This document shows, in pieces, positions 1 through 7,742 of a stretch of DNA of 64,000 nt. How positions within the stretch are numbered: the stretch's first letter is position 1; each line of letters opens with the position of its first letter. Both the position numbers and the translations under genes were made by a program. The stretch is taken from positions 1-64,000 of the forward strand of contig CAJJNQ010000001.1 of assembly GCA_905193155.1 (NCBI GenBank). The letters are read 5' to 3'. The notes under the pieces are model-generated. The model searched no databases. It worked only from the letters and a program-made list of their open reading frames with translations, and had not been told where the DNA came from. This DNA is from an uncultured Christensenella sp. (lineage in GTDB: Bacteria > Bacillota > Clostridia > Christensenellales > UBA1750).

Positions 1-12
1 ATTTAAGGATTT

Positions 13-1173
13 CTAGGCTCTCGAGTTTTGTAGCAATACTACCGTCTCCACGTGCTCCGTTGCGGGGAACATATCCACCGGGGTGGCGCGGAGGGCGCGA
101 TAGCCGTGGCGGGTGAGGAAGGCAAGGTCGCGGGCGAGGGTGACGGGGTTGCAGGAGATGTAGACCACGCGGGGCGGCGCCATAGTGCAGACGGCGCGGA
201 GGAACTTTTCGTCGCTGCCGCTGCGGGGCGGGTCCATCATCAGCACGTCGCAGCGGCGGTTTTCGGCGGCCATGCGCGTGAGGAAGCGGCCTGCGTCGTC
301 GCAGTGAACACGAACGTTGCCGGCGCGGTTGCGCTGCGCGTTGCGGGCTGCGTCCTTGACGGCTTCCGGGTTCAGCTCCACGCCGATGACCTTGGCGCAG
401 CGGTCGGAGGCCGTGATGCCGATGGTGCCGATCCCGCAATAGGCGTCAAAGAGCACTTCCCGCCCGGTCAGCCCCGCGTACTCCAGCGCCTTATTGTAGA
501 GCGCCTCGGTCTGCACGGAGTTGACCTGATAAAAGGATTGCGGCGAAATGCGGAAGATTTTGCCGCAGAGCGTGTCTTCGATATATCCCTCACCGTACAG
601 CACAATGTCGCGCTTGCCCAGCACCATGGATGTGGCGCGGTCGTTGACATTGAGCACTACTGTGGTGATTTCGGGATGACGGCGAAGCAGCTCCGCCACG
701 AAGTCGTTTTTGCGCGGCAGTATTGGCTGCGCTGCGACAAGCACCACCATGATCTGGCCGCTGATGTGCCCAGTGCGCACCAGCACATGGCGGATCAGAC
801 CGCTGCGCGTATCCTCTCGATAGGGACGGATCTTGAATGAAGCCAGCATCGAACGAATGGTGCGGATGATCTCGTCCGCCTTCTCGTTTTCAATCAGGCA
901 ATCGTCCACCGGCACCACCTGATGCGTACCCATGCGGTACACGCCGGAGATCACATTGCCGCGCTTATCCGATGCGATGACGGCATGGGTTTTATTGCGA
1001 TAATGGAAGGGATTCTCCATCCCGAGGATGCGGTCTACGCGGCAATACGGGCGCAGCAGATCGCGCACCCAGTCCTGCTTGGCCGCCAACTGCTGCGCAT
1101 AGCTCATTTTCTCCATCTGGCAGCCGCCGCAGCGCGCCGCTGCCGGACAGCGGAAACGAATTTCTTCTCCCAT
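13..1173 (-). CDS. 23S rRNA / tRNA uracil-5-methyltransferase (TrmA/RlmD family)
   Basis: SAM-dependent m5U methyltransferase of 386 residues acting on rRNA or tRNA. The N-terminus carries the CPAAARCGGCQ cysteine cluster (about residues 9-19) that in RlmD-type enzymes binds a 4Fe-4S cluster with a later cysteine. The Rossmann core has FDAYCGIGTIG (motif I), MMDPPRSG, and the catalytic cysteine in YISCNP near the C-terminus. It is short because no N-terminal TRAM domain is present. A GGGGGAG ribosome site precedes the ATG. It is monocistronic with its own promoter (1224-1252). Whether it modifies U747, U1939 or both (RlmCD-like) cannot be told from the sequence. Confidence 0.9.
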   Translation of the reverse strand: MGEEIRFRCPAAARCGGCQMEKMSYAQQLAAKQDWVRDLLRPYCRVDRILGMENPFHYRNKTHAVIASDKRGNVISGVYRMGTHQVVPVDDCLIENEKADEIIRTIRSMLASFKIRPYREDTRSGLIRHVLVRTGHISGQIMVVLVAAQPILPRKNDFVAELLRRHPEITTVVLNVNDRATSMVLGKRDIVLYGEGYIEDTLCGKIFRISPQSFYQVNSVQTEALYNKALEYAGLTGREVLFDAYCGIGTIGITASDRCAKVIGVELNPEAVKDAARNAQRNRAGNVRVHCDDAGRFLTRMAAENRRCDVLMMDPPRSGSDEKFLRAVCTMAPPRVVYISCNPVTLARDLAFLTRHGYRALRATPVDMFPATEHVETVVLLQNSRA

Positions 1174-1194
1174 TGTTCTCCCCCGTACTTTCGT

Positions 1195-1252
1195 GATACT
1201 GCCCGTTATGCACAGGCAGTATCATTATAAAATCCCGGAACGCACATTGCAA
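1195..1252 (-). promoter_or_regulatory. Promoter and start-site inverted repeat of the RNA methyltransferase gene
   Basis: Read on the minus strand: TTGCAA (1247-1252), 17 bp, TATAAT (1224-1229). Directly after the -10 box lies a perfect 9-bp inverted repeat (GATACTGCC at 1195-1203 with GGCAGTATC at 1215-1223, 11-nt loop). It covers the expected start site, so it could be an operator or a 5'-terminal mRNA hairpin. Confidence 0.65.
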
Positions 1253-1268
1253 TCGTTTCATAGAAAAG

Positions 1269-1294
1269 AACCGGATTCCGTATGGAATCCGGTT
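1269..1294 (-). terminator. Rho-independent terminator of the kdgK operon
   Basis: AACCGGATTCC pairs with GGAATCCGGTT around a 4-nt loop, followed on the minus strand by a T-rich run (TTCTTTTCT). It lies 26 bp after the kdgK stop and ends the sugar-acid operon. Confidence 0.8.
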
Positions 1295-1320
1295 TATAAG
1301 TGCAAGGACGAATACAGCGA

Positions 1321-2349
1321 TTATCGCTGCACGCGGCCGGAGGCGTTTCCGCCCATCAAGCTGCGAACTTCATCCACCGTGACGCGGTTGACATCGCCCT
1401 CGATGGTCTGCTTGAGCGCGGAAGCCGCCGCGGCAAACTCCACCGCTTCCTGCGAACCATAGCCGCTCAGCAGCGCGTAGATCAGGCCGGAGCCGAAGGA
1501 ATCGCCGCCGCCCAGGCGATCCACCAGACGAATGGCGTATTTCTTCGATACCACCATCTCGCCGCTCACACCGTCGTAGAGCATGCCGGACCAGTTGTTA
1601 TCGGAAGCAGATAGGCTCTCGCGCAGCGTGACCGCAATTTTCTTGCAGCCGAAGCGCTCGACGAGCTGGCGCGCCACCGACCGATAGCCTTCCACGTTGA
1701 GCTTGCCGGCGGTGATATCCGTCGCCTCGGCGCAGATGCCGAACACGTCCGCCGCATCCTCTTCATTGGCGATGAGCACATCCACTATGGGAACGAGCTG
1801 CCCCATGACGCGCCCGGCCTCTTCCCGGCTCCAGAGGTTTTTGCGGTAATTGAGATCGCAGGACACCGTCACGCCGTGCCGCTTTGCCGCCTGCACCGCG
1901 CGCAGCGTCTCTTCCGCCGCAGCAGCTGAGAGTGCGGGGGTGATGCCGGTGAAGTGGAACCAATCCGCGCCGTCAAACACCTCGTCCCAGTCGATATCGC
2001 CGGGCGCAATGTTCGCAATGGCAGAGTCCTTGCGATCGTAAACCACCTTGGAAGGCCGCATGGACACGCCCTTTTCGTAGAAATAAATGCCCAGGCGCTT
2101 GCCCTTGCGCAGCATGAACTTCGTATCCACGCCGAAGGCCCGCAGTTCGTTGACCGCCGCCTGACCGATGGGGTTATCGGGCACAAGCGTGGCAAAGGCA
2201 GAACTCAAGCCGTAATTGGCCAACGATACCGACGCATTGGATTCCGCGCCGCCATAGACCACATCAAAGCTCTTGGCCTGCGCAAACCGCTGGAAACCCG
2301 GCGGCGACAGGCGCAGCATGATTTCGCCGAAGGTAATGACTCTTTTCAT
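1321..2349 (-). CDS. kdgK: 2-keto-3-deoxygluconate kinase, PfkB family (copy 1)
   Basis: Cytosolic kinase of 342 residues making KDPG from KDG (or the galacto epimer) and ATP. It starts ITFGEIMLRLSPPG, typical of KdgK, and has the PfkB ATP/catalytic signature RLGGGDSFGSG with the catalytic aspartate. The ATG at 2349 is chosen because AGGAG lies 7 nt upstream; a longer reading frame to 2397 lacks a ribosome site. It is the last gene of the operon with dgoD and kdgA, so its substrate is probably the DgoD product. A close paralog lies at 49657-50685, and both end in SLMGGNASGRVQR. Confidence 0.9.
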   Translation of the reverse strand: MKRVITFGEIMLRLSPPGFQRFAQAKSFDVVYGGAESNASVSLANYGLSSAFATLVPDNPIGQAAVNELRAFGVDTKFMLRKGKRLGIYFYEKGVSMRPSKVVYDRKDSAIANIAPGDIDWDEVFDGADWFHFTGITPALSAAAAEETLRAVQAAKRHGVTVSCDLNYRKNLWSREEAGRVMGQLVPIVDVLIANEEDAADVFGICAEATDITAGKLNVEGYRSVARQLVERFGCKKIAVTLRESLSASDNNWSGMLYDGVSGEMVVSKKYAIRLVDRLGGGDSFGSGLIYALLSGYGSQEAVEFAAAASALKQTIEGDVNRVTVDEVRSLMGGNASGRVQR

Positions 2350-2456
2350 ATGCAATTCTCCTTTTGGGCAGCGGCGCGCTCCGCCCGCGCGTCGCAAAAC
2401 GCAGGCAGAGCGCCCGCCTCAAGCGGGAGGAAACAGACCATTTGTCGTGCGGATGT

Positions 2457-3590
2457 TTACCACTGTGCAACCGATCCGTCCGTATGGAACAGGCGCGGGG
2501 TGTCCCAATCGCCGTTGAAGGTATGGGAGCGGACGTAATCCTCATCCACCTCGATGCCAAGACCCGGCGCAGTGGGCACATCAATGAAGCTGTTCACGAT
2601 CTCAAAGGGCTTCTTTAAGTAACCGACGCCGCGATCCCAGCCCTCGGCCATGCCAGGGTGCTCCTGAATCAGGAAGTTGGGCGTGCAGGCGTCCACCTGC
2701 AGGCACGCCGCCAACGAGATCGGGCCCAGCGGGTTGTGCGGGGCAACGGAAGCATAGTACATCTCCGCCATGGAGGCAATTTTACGCACTTCAAAAATAC
2801 CGCCGCAATGGCAAGTATCGGGCTGGAGCACGACCGCCGCGTGCTGCTCCAGCACATTGCGGAAGGACCACTTGGTAAACAGGCGCTCGCCGGTGGCGAT
2901 GGGCACGCTGGTCTTGGCAGCAATGCTCGCCATGACCTCGACGTTCTCCGGCAGCACGGGTTCTTCGACAAACATCGGGTAATACGGCGCAATCGCATCG
3001 ATCAGGCGGCTGGCCATGCCCGCCATGATGCGGCCGTGAAAGTCGATGGCGATGTCGACGTTCTTGCCGACCGCCTCACGAATGGCACAGAACTTCTCCG
3101 CCAGTGCATCCACATAGCCCAGATGGTCGATGTGTTCCACCGGCGCGTCGGGAGAGATCTTGATCGCGTCAAAGCCCTGTTCCACGCGCTTTTTCGCGTT
3201 GGCTGCGGCCTCTTTGGGCGTGTCGCCGCCGGAATGGCTGTACATGCGGATCTTGTCACGGCAGCGGCCGCCCAGCAGCTCATACACCGGCGCGCCGAGC
3301 TTCTTGCCCTTGATATCCCAAAGCGCCTGCTCGATACCGCTGATGCAGGAGGTCAGGATGGGGCCGCCGCGATAGAAAGTCGTGCAGTACATCGTCTGCC
3401 AGAGGTGTTCAATGCGCATGGGGTCCGCGCCGATGAGCACAGGGCGCAGTTCGTTGATCGCCATCTCGACCGTGCGAGCACGGCCTTCCAGTACGGGTTC
3501 GCCCCAGCCGACGATGCCCTCGTCGGTAGAGATCTTCAGGAACATCCATCTGGGCTTGACATGGAAGGTTTCCAGGTTTGTGATCTTCAT
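2457..3590 (-). CDS. dgoD: D-galactonate dehydratase family protein (enolase superfamily)
   Basis: Removes water from an aldonate, most likely D-galactonate, giving 2-keto-3-deoxygalactonate. The 377-residue protein keeps the ligands known for E. coli DgoD at the same numbers: D183 and H185 (DFHGR), E209 (VEEP), E235 (GERLF) and H285 (PHNPLGP). Its length and start (MKITNLETF) fit the family. It sits upstream of kdgK after a 107-bp gap holding a small GC-rich hairpin (near 2413-2431). Other mandelate-racemase subgroup dehydratases share these residues, so the exact aldonate is inferred from context. Confidence 0.88.
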   Translation of the reverse strand: MKITNLETFHVKPRWMFLKISTDEGIVGWGEPVLEGRARTVEMAINELRPVLIGADPMRIEHLWQTMYCTTFYRGGPILTSCISGIEQALWDIKGKKLGAPVYELLGGRCRDKIRMYSHSGGDTPKEAAANAKKRVEQGFDAIKISPDAPVEHIDHLGYVDALAEKFCAIREAVGKNVDIAIDFHGRIMAGMASRLIDAIAPYYPMFVEEPVLPENVEVMASIAAKTSVPIATGERLFTKWSFRNVLEQHAAVVLQPDTCHCGGIFEVRKIASMAEMYYASVAPHNPLGPISLAACLQVDACTPNFLIQEHPGMAEGWDRGVGYLKKPFEIVNSFIDVPTAPGLGIEVDEDYVRSHTFNGDWDTPRLFHTDGSVAQW

Positions 3591-3620
3591 AAAGCTTTCC
3601 CCTTTCTGTTTATCAGATAA

Positions 3621-4415
3621 TCAGAACTTCTCCTGCGGGATAAAACTGTTCTCCGCCAACACAGGCAGCAGCGCGCCGCCGTCCATATAAAGCGTTGTGC
3701 CGGTGATATACCTTGCGCCTTCAGAATCCAGGAACACCACGGCGTCACCCACCTCGGCAGGTGTGCAGAAGCGATGCAGCGGAATGCGGTCGGTGATGAT
3801 GTCTCGCCAAATATTCAGCTTTTCATTGCCGGGCTGAATTCGTTCAGGCAGCACAGTGTAACCGGGTGCAATCGTGACCACGCGGATGCCATACTGGCCC
3901 AGCTCCATGGCCATGTTCATGCCAAGCTTGTTCAAACCTGCTTTGGCCGCGGCATAGAAGGTCGCGCCGTTCCAGCATCCCTGCGCGTGATTGGAGGAGA
4001 TATTGATGATCACGCCGGGAATTTTCTTTTCCACCATGATTCGGGCGGCACTCTGCGCGCAGAAATAGGTGCCGCGCAGATCGGTGCCCACAACGGTATC
4101 GAACATCTCCGGCGTAGCTTCCAGGAAGGGCTGGAACCGCGTGATGCCCGCGTTGTTGACCATCAGGTCGATGTGATCGAACTTTTCCGAAAAATCAGCG
4201 AACATTGCGCGGATCTGCTCCACGTCACGGATGTCCGCATGAAAAAGCTCTGCCCTTGCGCCCAGCGCACGCACCTTTTCGATGGTGTCGATCGCGCCTT
4301 CGGCGGTGGTAGAATAGTGGATGGCCAAATCGTAACCCGCTTTGGCCAGCTGAATGGCGATGCCCTTGCCGATGCCGCGGCCTGCGCCGGTCACCATGGC
4401 AATCTTTCTGGTCAT
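3621..4415 (-). CDS. SDR family NAD(P)-dependent oxidoreductase
   Basis: Classical short-chain dehydrogenase of 264 residues. It has the cofactor motif TGAGRGIGKG near the N-terminus, NNAG, and a catalytic Ser-Tyr-Lys set (NISS and YAAAK). The ATG at 4415 is preferred over an upstream in-frame ATG at 4490 because the longer form would overlap the kdgA stop, and GGGGG lies just upstream of 4415. Lying between dgoD and kdgA, it probably oxidises a sugar or reduces a keto-sugar acid feeding the pathway, like KduD or gluconate dehydrogenases. The substrate is unknown. Confidence 0.85.
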   Translation of the reverse strand: MTRKIAMVTGAGRGIGKGIAIQLAKAGYDLAIHYSTTAEGAIDTIEKVRALGARAELFHADIRDVEQIRAMFADFSEKFDHIDLMVNNAGITRFQPFLEATPEMFDTVVGTDLRGTYFCAQSAARIMVEKKIPGVIINISSNHAQGCWNGATFYAAAKAGLNKLGMNMAMELGQYGIRVVTIAPGYTVLPERIQPGNEKLNIWRDIITDRIPLHRFCTPAEVGDAVVFLDSEGARYITGTTLYMDGGALLPVLAENSFIPQEKF

Positions 4416-4440
4416 GGTTCTTTTCCCCCGTGTTTGTTCT

Positions 4441-5070
4441 TTATTTTGCTGCTTCCGTAAAAGCCTTCGCTCGCTCGGTAATGCCGTCAAAGCTGCCGCT
4501 TTGAATCAGCGCTTTGCTCACCAGATTGGAGCCCACGCCCACGCAGGACGCGCCCGCGCGGAACAGATCCGCCGTGTTTTCCAGGCTCACTCCGCCGACG
4601 GCCATGACGCACGCCTGCTTGAGCGGACCCTTGACGTCTTTGATGTAGGCCGCCCCCAGCGCGCCCGCCGGAAAGACCTTGACGATGTCTGCACCCGCTT
4701 CCAGTGCCGTGAGGATCTCCGTGGGCGTCATCACGCCGGGCACAGCGGCTCTGCCATAGCGGTTGCACATCCGAATGACCTCGGTGTTGAGCGTAGGCGA
4801 CAGAATGAAGTCCGCGCCCGCAAGGATGGCCGTGCGGCAGGTTTCGGTGTCGAGCACAGTGCCTGCGCCCACCAGCATCCGCCCGGCGTATTTTTCTTTC
4901 AGCGTGCGGATCATCTCCGCCGCGCCGGGAGTATCGAAGGTCACTTCGATGCAGCGCACGCCGCCTTCCAGCAGGGCGTCCGCCGTCTTCACGAGGGCTT
5001 CTGCGGGAATGCCGCGGACAATCGCCGTCACGCGCGCCTCCAGCAGGATCTTTACGATTTCCGCTCTCAT
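4441..5070 (-). CDS. kdgA: 2-keto-3-deoxy-6-phosphogluconate aldolase (KDPG/KHG or DgoA type)
   Basis: Class I aldolase of 209 residues that splits KDPG (or the galacto epimer) into pyruvate and glyceraldehyde 3-phosphate. The catalytic glutamate (E42, IEVTFDT) and the Schiff-base lysine (K131, VKVFPA) are in place, as is the phosphate-binding GG motif near residue 159. The gene closes the route begun by DgoD or UxaA and KdgK. Sequence alone does not separate gluco from galacto specificity. Confidence 0.92.
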   Translation of the reverse strand: MRAEIVKILLEARVTAIVRGIPAEALVKTADALLEGGVRCIEVTFDTPGAAEMIRTLKEKYAGRMLVGAGTVLDTETCRTAILAGADFILSPTLNTEVIRMCNRYGRAAVPGVMTPTEILTALEAGADIVKVFPAGALGAAYIKDVKGPLKQACVMAVGGVSLENTADLFRAGASCVGVGSNLVSKALIQSGSFDGITERAKAFTEAAK

Positions 5071-5107
5071 GGAATAAGCCTCTCTTTCGTTCTGCGTCGT
5101 CTTTTTA

Positions 5108-5734
5108 TCAGGCAGCGTTTTGCTGCTGTCTGTACTCTTCTTTTTTCAGCGACTCACTCCAGGCCGTGGTCATCATCAGCGCCGTGCAGCCCGGCAGCAG
5201 CAGCACCAGCCCTACGCCGGTCGCGCCGCAGATCAGCAGTGCCAGCAGCACCACGCACCAATAGAGGAACATCCAGCCCATGTTCTTCAGCGTCATGCTC
5301 ATGGCGCAGAGCACGACCTGCCCCAGCGACAGATGCGGGTTCAGCGTCAAAACCGGATAGCGGAACATGGCCGTGGAAAGATAGAACAGCAGCAGATACA
5401 GCAGCACCGCGCTGCCCAGCCCCAGCGCCAGCTGATTCTTATCCAGGAGCCGCGCGATGCAGCTGACCGTAGCCACAATGCAGGCGAGATCAACGATCCC
5501 CATGCCCAGCGCCTTGCCCGCGCAGGGGCGGATTTCGCGCAGCGCCATGCGGAAAGAGGTTTCGATCCCCTTCTCTTTGGCATACATATACGCAACGCCC
5601 GCGCACAGCGCGATCCCTATGGTGAGCACCGGCAGTCCCAGCAGCGTCATCAGGATCGACGCGCACATTACGGTGTTGGGCTCTTTCCAGAGCTGCTTGC
5701 CGAAGCGCTTGAGCGCATACATGTAAAAGAGCAT
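5108..5734 (-). CDS. YesL-like (DUF624) integral membrane protein
   Basis: A 208-residue protein with about five hydrophobic segments (around residues 20-50, 75-95, 100-120, 140-160 and 165-190) and a charged tail. Its start (LKRFGKQLWKEPN) and layout resemble the DUF624/YesL family, often encoded beside oligosaccharide ABC transporters of the YesL-YtcP-LplB kind. Here too it lies in the operon with such a transporter. A role helping transport or sensing is suspected from context only. Confidence 0.75.
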   Translation of the reverse strand: MLFYMYALKRFGKQLWKEPNTVMCASILMTLLGLPVLTIGIALCAGVAYMYAKEKGIETSFRMALREIRPCAGKALGMGIVDLACIVATVSCIARLLDKNQLALGLGSAVLLYLLLFYLSTAMFRYPVLTLNPHLSLGQVVLCAMSMTLKNMGWMFLYWCVVLLALLICGATGVGLVLLLPGCTALMMTTAWSESLKKEEYRQQQNAA

Positions 5735-5758
5735 GATCTCACCCCTTTTATTTTCTGT

Positions 5759-6622
5759 TTATCCCTTCAGACCGGACATGCTGATGCCCTGCACGATGTA
5801 CTTCTGCGCCGCGATATAGCAGATCAGCACCGGCACGGTCGCGCAGCCCAGCAGCACCATGATCTGGTTCCAGGTGGCAGAACTTGATCCCTGAATGGCG
5901 TAGATGCGCACCATGATGGTCCAGTTCTTGGAATCGGGCAGCAGGATCAGCGGGAAAATGAACTGGTTATAACAGGCCATGAAGGTATTGAGGATCACAA
6001 CCGAATAAACCGGTTTGGACAGCGGCATGATGATCGACCAGAGCACGCGGGCATTGCTGGCGCCGTCGATGCGAGCGGATTCCAGCAGATCCTGCGGCAG
6101 GCCATCGAAAAAGCTCTTGAGAATGAAGATCGCCCACGCCCATGCCGAGAAGGACAAGATCAGCGACCAGAGGTTGTCGATCATGCGCACGCCGAAGAAA
6201 TTGGTGAACATGATGTAGGTCGGCCACGCCAGCGCCTGGGAGTTGATCATCATCGTCCCCAGGAAGAAGGTCATGACCCACTTGCTGCCCTTGGGCTTGA
6301 GCTTGGAAAGGGCGTAGGCCGCCAACGTCGAAATTGTCACCTGAATCAATATAACGCCGACACACAACAGAAGGGAATTGAGTATGTTCTGTTCCAAATG
6401 ATACTTGGCGAAGGTCTGCGGTATGTTTTCCCAAAGCCATTTATTCGGGAAGAAGGTCGGCGGAATGGCGCGGACTTCCTTGTTGGCCTTGAACATGGAG
6501 AGCAGAATCCAGATGTACGGAAAAACCTGCATCGGAATGCCCACGCACAAGATGGTCATGATTACGCCGTAGGTCAGACGTCCCTTGCGGGACTTCATTT
6601 CAACTCTCTGCAATGCAGGCAT
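5759..6622 (-). CDS. Carbohydrate ABC transporter permease (MalG/LplC/YtcP type)
   Basis: Inner-membrane permease of 287 residues with about six membrane helices. The loop that docks on the ATPase is visible as ESARIDGASNARVLWSIIMPLSKP (EAA-type motif, last third). GGAGG lies 8 nt before the ATG and only 3 bp separate it from the upstream permease gene, so the two are made together. No ATPase gene is present in the operon; as in many Bacillota a shared MsmX-type ATPase may serve. Confidence 0.92.
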   Translation of the reverse strand: MPALQRVEMKSRKGRLTYGVIMTILCVGIPMQVFPYIWILLSMFKANKEVRAIPPTFFPNKWLWENIPQTFAKYHLEQNILNSLLLCVGVILIQVTISTLAAYALSKLKPKGSKWVMTFFLGTMMINSQALAWPTYIMFTNFFGVRMIDNLWSLILSFSAWAWAIFILKSFFDGLPQDLLESARIDGASNARVLWSIIMPLSKPVYSVVILNTFMACYNQFIFPLILLPDSKNWTIMVRIYAIQGSSSATWNQIMVLLGCATVPVLICYIAAQKYIVQGISMSGLKG

Positions 6623-6625
6623 TCG

Positions 6626-7612
6626 TCACTCCTCCTTTTCCGCGATTCCCGCATATTCAATGGTGCGCTGAAGGTCGGCGTCCTTCTTATGGATTCGTTT
6701 GGCTTGCTGCTTCTTCGCCGACTTCGGCGTTTTCTCCCTGCCGATGGACATCTGAATGACCGTCAGCACAAACACACACACGAAGGTCAACACGGAAAGC
6801 GTAATGGCGTAGCCATAGTTGAGGAAGGTGTAAGCCTGTTGATAGGCGTAGAGCACCATGGTCTCACTCGCGCCGGAGGGACCGCCGCCCGTCATGACCT
6901 GCACGTTGTCGAACATGTTGAATACGTCGATGATGGCAAGCACCAGCATCGTGGCTACCACTGGCATGATCTGCGGCAGCGAAATGCTGAAAATGCGGCG
7001 GAAGAACCCCGCGCCGTCCAGCAAGGCGGATTCGTGCTGCTCTTCCGGCACGTCCTGAAGCGCCGCCAGATAGATCACCATCGTCAGTCCGCCGCCGATC
7101 ACAAGACCGGGGAACTGCATGCACCATTTGACCAGCATCGGGTCGTTGAGCCACTTCTGCGTGGGCAGCCCCAGCACCTTCATCAGGTAGTTCGCCAGGC
7201 CGTAGTCCGGCTGCCAGATGTATTTCCACAGCACGTTCATCGCGATGCCGGGGGCGACGGCGGGGATGAAGTACATCGTGCGCATAAAGGTCTTGCCCCT
7301 GCGTACTTCATTGATGAGCGTCGCCAGAAAGATCGGCACCCAAAAGTTGATCAGCAGCGAGATGGCAAGGAACTGGAAGGTGTTGAGCACGGCGTTGAGG
7401 AATTCCTTGTCCTGGAATGCCCGGATATAGTTGTCAAATCCAATAAAAGTGCCGGGGAGGTTAACGATATCCACCTTAAAGAAGGAAACAAAGAACCCCA
7501 GCAAAATCGGGTAGTATTTGAACATCGCGAAACTGATGATGGCAGGCACGAGGAAGAACCACGGCAATACATCCCGCTTGATGATGTCCTTGGTCAATCC
7601 TTTCTTTTTCAT
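6626..7612 (-). CDS. Carbohydrate ABC transporter permease (MalF/LplB/UgpA type)
   Basis: Second permease, 328 residues, with a lysine-rich cytoplasmic N-terminus, about six membrane segments and the EAA-type loop ESALLDGAGFFRRIFSISLPQ. The start at 7612 (MKKKGLTKD) follows AAAGGGGG by 12 nt; an in-frame ATG at 7639 has a weaker site and is the alternative. It pairs with the permease at 5759-6622 and the binding protein at 7743-9203 to form an oligosaccharide importer. Confidence 0.9.
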   Translation of the reverse strand: MKKKGLTKDIIKRDVLPWFFLVPAIISFAMFKYYPILLGFFVSFFKVDIVNLPGTFIGFDNYIRAFQDKEFLNAVLNTFQFLAISLLINFWVPIFLATLINEVRRGKTFMRTMYFIPAVAPGIAMNVLWKYIWQPDYGLANYLMKVLGLPTQKWLNDPMLVKWCMQFPGLVIGGGLTMVIYLAALQDVPEEQHESALLDGAGFFRRIFSISLPQIMPVVATMLVLAIIDVFNMFDNVQVMTGGGPSGASETMVLYAYQQAYTFLNYGYAITLSVLTFVCVFVLTVIQMSIGREKTPKSAKKQQAKRIHKKDADLQRTIEYAGIAEKEE

Positions 7613-7670
7613 AGCGATCGTTTTCCCCCTTTTTCCCATTTTATGCCTTATTGAGCCCTTGCATTAAATG

Positions 7671-7704
7671 CGGAGGGCAGGCAGCGTCTCCTGCCTGCCC
7701 TCCG
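7671..7704 (-). other. Stable intergenic hairpin between binding-protein and permease genes
   Basis: Perfect 14-bp stem (CGGAGGGCAGGCAG with CTGCCTGCCCTCCG, 6-nt loop). On the minus strand it is followed by GCATTTAATG rather than a T-run, so it looks more like an mRNA-stabilising or partly terminating element that keeps binding-protein mRNA in excess. Confidence 0.75.
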
Positions 7705-7742
7705 TTTCTGCTTTCAATCAAGCATTTTGCTTTTTGTGCAAT

